64,000 nucleotides of DNA. Origin: Crossiella sp. S99.2. GTDB taxonomy: Bacteria; Actinomycetota; Actinomycetes; Mycobacteriales; Pseudonocardiaceae. Every line of letters starts with the position of its first letter. Position 1 is the stretch's first letter. The notes beneath the pieces are model-generated. The model worked only from the letters and a program-made list of their open reading frames with translations. It was not told where the DNA came from and ran no database searches. Position numbers and translations under genes: made by a program. This document shows, piece by piece, positions 52,104 to 58,404 of the stretch. The stretch spans positions 744,001-808,000 of the forward strand of contig NZ_JALMDK010000003.1 in the NCBI RefSeq assembly GCF_023094165.1. The letters are read 5' to 3'.

Positions 52104-52122
52104 GCGCGGGCACGCTGCGCTC

Positions 52123-53022
52123 ATGACACCCAGGATCACCGGATTCGACTACCACCGGATCACCGTCGCCCCGGAGGTGGCACTCAACGTGGCGGTGGGC
52201 GGGACCGGCCGCCCGATCGTGCTGCTGCACGGCTTCCCGCAAACGCACCTGATGTGGCGGCACGTGGCCGCCGACCTGGCCGCCGATCACACCGTCATCG
52301 CGCCTGACCTGCGTGGCTACGGGGACAGCGACAAGCCGGCCGACGGCTACGCCAAGCGCACCATGGCCGCGGACATCGTCGAGCTGGCCGGCGCGCTGGG
52401 GCACGAGCGGTTCGCACTGGCCGGGCACGACCGGGGTGCGCTGGTGGCCATCCGGGCGGGGCTGGACCACCCGGACGTGATCACCCACCTGGCCTCGCTG
52501 GACGTGCTGCCGACAATGGACATGTGGGCGGTCCTGCGCGGGCGGTCGGCGGCCATCGGCTTCCACCTCTACCTGATGGCCCAGCCGCCAGGGTTGCCGG
52601 AAGCGATGATCAGCGCCAGTGCGGACGAGTTCTTCGGCTACTTCCTGGATCTCTGGACCAAGGATCCGGCCGCGATCCCGGCCACGATCCGCACGGCCTA
52701 CCTGGATGCCTGCCGCAACGCGGTGCCCTCGATCGTCGCCGACTACCGGGCCAGCGCCGGGGTGGACGTCGAACACGATCAGGCCGACCGGGCGGCCGGG
52801 AACCAGCTGCGGATGCCGGTGACGGTGTTGCAGCAGGACTGGGGGTCGGCACTGGGGTTCGACGCGGCCGCGTTGTGGCGGGCCTGGGCGCCGGAGGTCG
52901 AGCACCGGACGGTGTCCTGCGGGCATTTCATGGCCGAGGAGGCGCCGGCGGTGGTGGTCGGCGCGTTGCGGGACCTGCTAGGCAGGGTTCCTCGCGCCGG
53001 TCTTGATCGGCTGACCCGGTGA
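52123..53022 (+). CDS. Alpha/beta hydrolase, fluoroacetate-dehalogenase-like
   Basis: 299 residues from ATG 52123. HGFPQTHLMW (about 36) supplies the oxyanion hole, GHDRGA gives Asp103 as nucleophile with R104, and a His in SCGHFMAEE completes the triad. The DRG signature is shared with fluoroacetate dehalogenases and some epoxide hydrolases; halide-binding His/Trp/Tyr residues cannot be checked here. Cytoplasmic. Divergent from the SARP regulator, its probable controller. Confidence 0.88.
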   Translation: MTPRITGFDYHRITVAPEVALNVAVGGTGRPIVLLHGFPQTHLMWRHVAADLAADHTVIAPDLRGYGDSDKPADGYAKRTMAADIVELAGALGHERFALAGHDRGALVAIRAGLDHPDVITHLASLDVLPTMDMWAVLRGRSAAIGFHLYLMAQPPGLPEAMISASADEFFGYFLDLWTKDPAAIPATIRTAYLDACRNAVPSIVADYRASAGVDVEHDQADRAAGNQLRMPVTVLQQDWGSALGFDAAALWRAWAPEVEHRTVSCGHFMAEEAPAVVVGALRDLLGRVPRAGLDRLTR

Positions 53023-53189
53023 TACCCGCGGTTCGAAGCTTCTGGCTCCGGGCCGCCCGGCCCGGTTGTGGCCGCGCGTTCACCCTCAGTGCTGAGCCGG
53101 AATTGGTCCCGCAGAGGCTCTTCCGCACCACGCGCCGTCGCTAGCCTGGCCCGCGGCATCTACCGCATCTCGTTGAAGGGGAACCACCT

Positions 53190-53414
53190 GTGGCTGTATC
53201 CGTGGACCTGGCCAAGCAGCTGGACAAGGCGTACGAGAACCTGACCGTGGCCGAGGTTCTGGACGCGCCGGTCGCCGCGCTGGCCGGCGTCAGCGAGGGC
53301 GACGGTGAGAAGCTGGCCGCCGCCTTCGGCATCAAGACGGTCCGCGACCTGGGCACCAACAAGTACTTCAAGCTGGCCGCCGCGCTGGCCGCGATCGGCG
53401 ACAACGGCAAGTGA
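53190..53414 (+). CDS. Small helix-hairpin-helix protein
   Basis: 74 residues from GTG 53190, with GAAGGGG just upstream. The middle and end (VSEGDGEKLAAAFGIKTVRDLGTNKYFKLAAALAAI) have the helix-hairpin-helix look of DUF4332-like proteins; the N-terminal helix is amphipathic (VDLAKQLDKAYENLTVAEVL). Acidic overall, suggesting protein contacts rather than DNA binding. The stop is 85 bp before the ECF sigma start. Unknown function. Confidence 0.75.
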   Translation: MAVSVDLAKQLDKAYENLTVAEVLDAPVAALAGVSEGDGEKLAAAFGIKTVRDLGTNKYFKLAAALAAIGDNGK

Positions 53415-53499
53415 TTCCGGCGCGGCCGGGGGCGGAGCCTCGCTCCCGGCCGCCGCACTGCACGTAACCCGTCGCCGCGCTGCGGGTAACCTCCGGCCC

Positions 53500-54366
53500 G
53501 TGCGGGTCTTCGAGGAACATCGGTCCCGCCTGTTCGGCCTGGCCTACCGGTTGCTCGGTTCGGCCGCGGAGGCCGAGGACGCGGTCCAGGACGCCGCGAT
53601 CCGCTGGCACCTGGCGGATCGCGGGGCCATCAGCGTGCCCGCGGCCTGGCTCACCACGGTGGTCACCAACCTGTGCCTGACCCGGCTGACCGCGGCCCGC
53701 GCCCGCCGGGAGCACTACGTCGGCACCTGGCTGCCCGAGCCGGTGCTCACCGCGGACGGCGCGCTCGGTCCCCTGGAGACCGCGGCGCAGCGGGATCTGG
53801 TGTCTCTGGGTGTGCTGGTGCTGATGGAACGGCTCACCCCGATCCAGCGCGCGGTGTTCGTGCTGGCCGAGGCATTCGACTACCCGCACCGGGAGATCGC
53901 GACGATCCTGGACGTCGAGGAGTCGCACTCCCGGCAACTCCTGCACCGGGCCCGCGAGCACATTGCCACCGAACGCCGGCGCTTCACCCCGGACCGCTCC
54001 GCCCAGCAGCGCATCGTGAGCCGGTTCCTGGCCGCCACCCTCACCGGCGATCTGGCCGGGCTGGAGCAGTTGCTCGCCGAGGACGTGGTTTCCTGGGCCG
54101 ACGGCGGCGGCACCACCGCGGCCCGTCGCGCGATCACCGGCAAGCCCAAGGTGCTGCGGTACCTGCTCGGCCTGTCCCGGCACCCGCAGGCCGCCTTGGT
54201 GCACGCCAGCACCGCCGAGGTCAACGGACATCCCGCCGCCCTGCTGCGGATCGGCGACACCCTGACCGCGATCCTGGCCCCCGCGCTGGACGGCGACCGG
54301 ATCGTCCGGCTGCACCTGATCGTCAACTCGGCCAAACTCACCTTCGCCGCCGGCCAGCTCAGGTGA
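53500..54366 (+). CDS. ECF41-family RNA polymerase sigma factor (SigJ-like)
   Basis: 288 residues from GTG 53500. Sigma region 2 (EEHRSRLFGLAYRLLGSAAEAEDAVQDA) and region 4 (LTPIQRAVFVLAEAFDYPHREIATILDVEESHSRQLLHRAREHI) are followed by a C-terminal SnoaL/NTF2-like domain (about 165-288) with a DGGG motif, the self-regulating extension of ECF41 sigma factors. ECF41 genes usually sit beside carboxymuconolactone decarboxylase, oxidoreductase or epimerase genes; here the flavoprotein at 54416 plays that part. No anti-sigma gene is expected for this group. Confidence 0.93.
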   Translation: MRVFEEHRSRLFGLAYRLLGSAAEAEDAVQDAAIRWHLADRGAISVPAAWLTTVVTNLCLTRLTAARARREHYVGTWLPEPVLTADGALGPLETAAQRDLVSLGVLVLMERLTPIQRAVFVLAEAFDYPHREIATILDVEESHSRQLLHRAREHIATERRRFTPDRSAQQRIVSRFLAATLTGDLAGLEQLLAEDVVSWADGGGTTAARRAITGKPKVLRYLLGLSRHPQAALVHASTAEVNGHPAALLRIGDTLTAILAPALDGDRIVRLHLIVNSAKLTFAAGQLR

Positions 54367-54415
54367 TCGCGCCCACACCCCGTCACGATTCCGGCGGCTG
54401 TCCGGTCAACCCGCC

Positions 54416-55474
54416 ATGACCCACCGCATCGTGATCCTGGGCGCCGGGTACGCGGGCCTGTCCGCGGCCAACCGGCTGTCCCGCCTGCTGCCTGCCGCGC
54501 AGCTGACCCTGGTCAACCGCACCCCGCACTTCGTCGAACGGGTCCGCCTGCACCAGCTCGCCGCGGGCCAATCCCTGCGCAGGCAACCACTTCCCGGCTA
54601 CGCCAGCACCGCCACGGTGACCGGGATCGACCTCGCCGCGCGCACCGTCCACCTGGATACGGACACGCAACTCTGCTACGACACCCTGGTCTACGCCCTG
54701 GGCAGCTCAGCCGACCTGGACTCGGTGCCCGGTGTCCGCGAGCACGCCTTCGCCCTCGCCGACCCGGACCAGGCCCACCGCCTCCGCACCCACCTGCCCA
54801 CCCTGCCCGACGGCGCGCGACTGACCGTGGTCGGCGGTGGCCTCACCGGCATCGAAGCCGCCGCCGAACTCGCCGAAACCCGCCCGGACCTGCGCATCAG
54901 CCTGCTCAGCGGCACCCAGCCCGGCGCCTGGCTCTCCCCCGCCGCCCGCCGCCACCTGCACCGCGCCCTCACCCGCCTGGGCATCGCCACCCGGCACGGC
55001 AGCCAGGTCACCAAGCTCGGCCCGGACACCGTGCACCTGGCCGACGGCACCGGCCTGCCCACCGACACCACCGTCTGGGCGGCCGGTTTCCGGGTGCCCG
55101 CACTGGCCGCCGAGGCGGGCCTGGCCGTGGACGCCCAGGGCCGCCTGCTCGTCGACGATCACCTGCGTTCGCTCTCGCATCCGGAGGTCTACGGTATCGG
55201 CGACGCGGCGGCGGGCGCGCGGATGTCCTGCCAGACCGGACTGCCCATGGGCCGTTACGCGGCAACGGATATCACCCGCACCCTGCGCGGCCGCCGCACC
55301 CGGCCGATCCGGATCCGCTACGTGTGGCAGAACATCAGCCTGGGCCGCCGGGACGGGATCACCCAGTTCACCCGCACCGACGACACCCCGGTCAACGCGG
55401 TGCTGACCGGCCGGATCTCCGCCCTGTTCAAGGAGTTCATCACCCGCGGCGCGGCCTGGACCACCCGGCGCTGA
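54416..55474 (+). CDS. FAD-dependent NADH dehydrogenase-like oxidoreductase
   Basis: 352 residues from ATG 54416. Two dinucleotide folds: FAD (IVILGAGYAGLSAANRL, about 5) and NAD(P) (LTVVGGGLTGIEAAAELAE, about 137), and the VYGIGDAAAG motif near 260 that binds FAD. Resembles type II NADH dehydrogenases of the short soluble kind. It starts 49 bp after the ECF41 sigma factor and is the likely direct target of that sigma factor. Confidence 0.9.
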   Translation: MTHRIVILGAGYAGLSAANRLSRLLPAAQLTLVNRTPHFVERVRLHQLAAGQSLRRQPLPGYASTATVTGIDLAARTVHLDTDTQLCYDTLVYALGSSADLDSVPGVREHAFALADPDQAHRLRTHLPTLPDGARLTVVGGGLTGIEAAAELAETRPDLRISLLSGTQPGAWLSPAARRHLHRALTRLGIATRHGSQVTKLGPDTVHLADGTGLPTDTTVWAAGFRVPALAAEAGLAVDAQGRLLVDDHLRSLSHPEVYGIGDAAAGARMSCQTGLPMGRYAATDITRTLRGRRTRPIRIRYVWQNISLGRRDGITQFTRTDDTPVNAVLTGRISALFKEFITRGAAWTTRR

Positions 55475-55519
55475 GCCGGTACGGACGAATCCCGGACCAC
55501 CCGGATCGGCCGGGATCAC

Positions 55520-56080
55520 CTACTCGCCGGCCATCCGGTACGCCCCCTCTTCCAGCCGCCGGAGCAGCCGGGCGGTCCATTCCGCCCGGCTGTCCGCGGT
55601 GTGCAGCCACAGCCGCAACACCTCACCCACCGGCCCCCAGCCGTCCAGATCCGTCTCCGGCGGCAGCCCCTCGGTGACGCTGGCCCGCCACTGCGCCGTG
55701 GCCGCGGCCCGCTTGCCCAGCAGCTCGATCGCCTCCGCACGAGGCAGGTCCTCGATCAGGCCGACCGCGGCGGCGAGCTGGTCCAGACCGGGGTCGTGAC
55801 TGCTGAGGGCCTTGCGCAGCAACGAGAAGTAGGTCTGCTCGCCCTGCTCGGTGAGTTCGTACTCCATCCGCGGCGGTCCGCCAGCCTCGCTCGGCTTGGT
55901 CTCGTGCAGGACCAGCAATCCCTGGCCGGTCATCGCCTTGAGCGCGTGATAGACCGAGCCGGAGGTGGCGTTGGACCACTCGTGCGCGCCCCAGCTCTCC
56001 AGGTCCGCGCGAACCTGGTAGCCGTGGGCGCGCCCGTGTCGCCGCACCGCGCCGAGCACCAGCAACCGAACCGCCGACAT
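55520..56080 (-). CDS. PadR-family transcriptional regulator
   Basis: 186 residues from ATG 56080 with AAGGGG upstream. PadR winged helix (RLLVLGAVRRHGRAHGYQVRADLESWGAHEWSNATSGSVYHALKAMTGQGLL) and a C-terminal four-helix dimerisation region of the Vir_act_alpha_C kind. It lies 28 bp after the VOC gene on the same strand, so it is probably co-transcribed and controls that unit through the 56512/56549 palindromes. The effector is unknown. Confidence 0.9.
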   Translation of the reverse strand: MSAVRLLVLGAVRRHGRAHGYQVRADLESWGAHEWSNATSGSVYHALKAMTGQGLLVLHETKPSEAGGPPRMEYELTEQGEQTYFSLLRKALSSHDPGLDQLAAAVGLIEDLPRAEAIELLGKRAAATAQWRASVTEGLPPETDLDGWGPVGEVLRLWLHTADSRAEWTARLLRRLEEGAYRMAGE

Positions 56081-56108
56081 GGACTGACCCCTTTTCCCTA
56101 GCCCGCGC

Positions 56109-56498
56109 TCAGAGCCCGGTCGCGCTCAACCACCACAGGGTGCCGAACGGGTCGATGAAGCCGCTCATCAGGGTGCCGTCCTCCTCCTTGGTCACCGGCA
56201 GCGCCTCCCGGGCGCCGGCGGCCAGGGCCTTGGCGTGCGTGGTTTCCGGATCCGGCACCACGGTCCACAGCTGGACATGTGCCGACTCCTCCGGCGTGGG
56301 CAGGCACTGGCGGCCGTCCATGCCGGCGTCGCCGAAGAACAGCACGCCCTCACCGATCCGGGCCTGCGCGTGCACCACCCGCTCCGGGTCCTGCTGCAGC
56401 GGGATCACGTTGGACACCTCGGCGTCGAAGGTGTCGGTGATGAACTGGACGAACTCCTTGGCGCTGCGCACCATCACGTACGGGGTCAAGCCGGACAT
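56109..56498 (-). CDS. VOC-superfamily protein (PhnB-like)
   Basis: 129 residues from ATG 56498 (a TTG codon just before it is in frame). PhnB/YjdN-like glyoxalase fold: SGLTPYVMVRSAKEFVQFITDTFDAE, then HAQARIGEGVLFFGDAG and a C-terminal GTLMSGFIDPFGTLWWLS. The gene is in the same unit as the PadR regulator and is preceded by two strong palindromes. Substrate unknown; relatives include stress or antibiotic-linked proteins. Confidence 0.85.
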   Translation of the reverse strand: MSGLTPYVMVRSAKEFVQFITDTFDAEVSNVIPLQQDPERVVHAQARIGEGVLFFGDAGMDGRQCLPTPEESAHVQLWTVVPDPETTHAKALAAGAREALPVTKEEDGTLMSGFIDPFGTLWWLSATGL

Positions 56499-56511
56499 CA
56501 AATCTCCCCAC

Positions 56512-56576
56512 TAACCAAATTTGGCTACCTGCCGAAGCGGAGCCTAGCACCGGCTAGCCAAATTTGGCTAGCCGGT
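56512..56576. promoter_or_regulatory. Twin palindromes TAGCCAAATTTGGCTA upstream of the VOC/PadR operon
   Basis: Copy 1 (56512-56527, TAACCAAATTTGGCTA) has one mismatch. Copy 2 lies inside a perfect 28-bp palindrome at 56549-56576 with core CCAAATTTGG. Their centres are 43 bp apart (about four helical turns). Copy 2 also overlaps the stop codon of the upstream GlxA-type gene, so it could double as a terminator. Confidence 0.8.
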
Positions 56577-57530
56577 GGCGCGGAAGGTCCGGCGGTAGGC
56601 CGAAGGGCTGGTGCGCAGGGCCGTGCTGAAGTGGTGCCGGAAGGTGACCGCGGTGTCGAAGCCGACCGCGGCGGCCACCTGCTCGATCGGGGTGTCCGTG
56701 CTCTCCAGCAACGGCAGGCTGGCCTGCACCCGCCGGGCGATCAGCCATTTGATCGGGCTCGCGCCGACGGTCCTGGCGAAGTGCCGCAGGTAGCTGCGTT
56801 CGGACATCCGGGCCCGCTCGGCCAAGGCGCGCACCGAGATCGGCTCAGTCAGGTGGGACAGAGCCCAGGCGATGCTCTCGCCGATCCGGTCGTCGCCGGG
56901 CTGGGCGGCCACCGGGCTCTCGATGTACTGCGCCTGGCCGCCGTCCCGGTGCGGCGGGATGACCAGCCGCCGGGCCACCGCGTTGGCCAGTTCGGCGCCG
57001 AAGTCCTTGCGCAGCAGGTGGATGCACAGGTCGAGGCCGGCCGCGCAGCCTGCGCTGGTGAGGATCCGGTCGTTGTCGATGTAGAGCGGGCGCGGGTCGA
57101 CCTGGATGGCCGGATGCCTGCGCTGCAACAGCTCCGTGTAGCGCCAGTGCGTGGTGGCGCGCAGTCCGTCGAGGAGTCCGGCGGCGGCCAGCACGAAGAC
57201 CCCGGAGCAGATGGACACGATCCGCGCGCCCCGGCTGCTGGCCAGCCGCAGTGCGGCGATCACCGCGGGCGCGGGTTCGGCGTGCACGTCGGCCACGCTG
57301 GGGATCACCACGGTCTGCGCGTCGGCCAGCACGTCCAGGCCGTGCCGGACCAGCAGTTCCGCGCCGCCGAGCACCGGCACCGGACCTGGACGCTCGGCGC
57401 AGATCCGCACCTCGTACCAGTCCTCGCCGAGGTCCAGATCGGGCCAGCGCAGCGCGAAGACCTCGGTGACGATCGCGGTCTCGAAGGAGGTCATGCCGTC
57501 GTAGGCGAGTACCGCCACGGTCTTGGCCAT
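56568..57530 (-). CDS. GlxA-family transcriptional regulator (DJ-1/PfpI plus AraC HTH)
   Basis: 320 residues. The N-terminal DJ-1/PfpI-like domain (KTVAVLAYDGMTSFETAIVTEVFAL ... IVSICSGVFVLAAAGLLDG, with the nucleophile-elbow Cys) is followed by two AraC helix-turn-helix motifs (about 215-315), including LAERARMSERSYLRHFARTVGASPIKWL and AAVGFDTAVTFRHHFS. This is the standard GlxA layout of Streptomyces. Target genes are unknown; the VOC/PadR unit follows on the same strand. Confidence 0.93.
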   Translation of the reverse strand: MAKTVAVLAYDGMTSFETAIVTEVFALRWPDLDLGEDWYEVRICAERPGPVPVLGGAELLVRHGLDVLADAQTVVIPSVADVHAEPAPAVIAALRLASSRGARIVSICSGVFVLAAAGLLDGLRATTHWRYTELLQRRHPAIQVDPRPLYIDNDRILTSAGCAAGLDLCIHLLRKDFGAELANAVARRLVIPPHRDGGQAQYIESPVAAQPGDDRIGESIAWALSHLTEPISVRALAERARMSERSYLRHFARTVGASPIKWLIARRVQASLPLLESTDTPIEQVAAAVGFDTAVTFRHHFSTALRTSPSAYRRTFRATG

Positions 57531-57600
57531 GGCGGGATCTTAGCGAAGGTTGTCGTTACCGCCACTGGTTCGGCCCCGGCCCCCAGACGAGGCTGAATCC

Positions 57601-57717
57601 ATGCGAAAGTTGTTGCGGGAGTTGAAGAATCTGGCCGCTGACCTGGCCTACGGGGTGCACGCGGGCAACGCCATCCGGCACGGCCTGCCCGCGCCGCGCC
57701 GGAAGCGCTGCCGTTAG
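57601..57717 (+). CDS. Possible 38-residue basic protein
   Basis: ATG 57601 to TAG 57717, with GAGG 11 bases upstream. The protein starts RKLLRELKNLAADLAYGVH, an amphipathic helix, and ends with a basic tail. Its stop interlocks with the stop of the convergent lipoprotein gene (TTAG). Codon use is in line with neighbours. I do not recognise it; the interlocked stops favour a real gene. Confidence 0.45.
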   Translation: MRKLLRELKNLAADLAYGVHAGNAIRHGLPAPRRKRCR

Positions 57718-58367
57718 CCGGCGAGCTTGGCCAGCGCGCCGCACATGGCCTCGCTGGAGCCGACCCAGAACAGCGAGTAGTCCTCGCCGCCCTGTGTGCG
57801 GGAGCCGCGGTGGAAGCACGGCGCCTTGGGTTTGCCGGGTGGCGGGTCGGCCAGGAAGCCGGTCAGGGTGACCTTGAGGTAGCAGGCCGCGACCTCGGCG
57901 GCGGCGTCCAGTTTGCCGCGGATGGCCACCACCAGGCCGAGCGAGAGCGCCGTGGCCTTCTCCTGGTAGAGCACGATGCCCACCCGGTCGGTCTGGTAGG
58001 CGCAGGTCAGCACGGTGTTGACGGTGTTGGCCGCGCCCACCAGCCTGCCCAGGCGGTCCTGGAAGGCGGCCAGCGCGGCCCGCTCCGACCGCGGCACCAC
58101 CCCGAGCACCTCGTCCACCAGGCCGATCAGCGGCACGCACGGGTTGGCCTTGGCGATGTGGAACTTGCTGGTCAGCGTCGGCAGCACGGACCGGATCTTC
58201 GGGCCGGTGCGGTTGCAGTCCCCCGCGGTGGCCGGGCTGACCGTGGTCTGTGCGATGACCTGCGGTTTGGTCGCCGACGGGGGTAGTGCCTGATCCTCCA
58301 GGTCGTCGCAGCCGCTGAGCAGCGCGACGAGTGCGATCGCGAGTCCCGCGATCACGGTTCTGCGCAT
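57714..58367 (-). CDS. Secreted Cys-containing lipoprotein, unknown
   Basis: 217 residues from ATG 58367. Lipobox ALLSGC follows a short signal (RRTVIAGLAIALVA). The mature part is mostly helical with paired Cys (GDCNRTGPK, ANPCVPLIGL, LTCAYQTD, VAACYLKV, APCFHRG, AMCGALAKL), suggesting disulfides. It ends in GGEDYSLFWVGSSEAMCG, which I do not recognise. Divergent from the LAL regulator 38 bp away. Confidence 0.7.
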   Translation of the reverse strand: MRRTVIAGLAIALVALLSGCDDLEDQALPPSATKPQVIAQTTVSPATAGDCNRTGPKIRSVLPTLTSKFHIAKANPCVPLIGLVDEVLGVVPRSERAALAAFQDRLGRLVGAANTVNTVLTCAYQTDRVGIVLYQEKATALSLGLVVAIRGKLDAAAEVAACYLKVTLTGFLADPPPGKPKAPCFHRGSRTQGGEDYSLFWVGSSEAMCGALAKLAG

Positions 58368-58404
58368 GGCCCCTCCCAGGCAGGTAACAACCTGAGACAC
58401 CACG

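Noticed and set aside
49342..52926. A 1194-codon open frame on the minus strand covering the SARP gene in another frame.
   Set aside because: Arg/Pro-rich shadow of the SARP regulator and of the antisense of the hydrolase.
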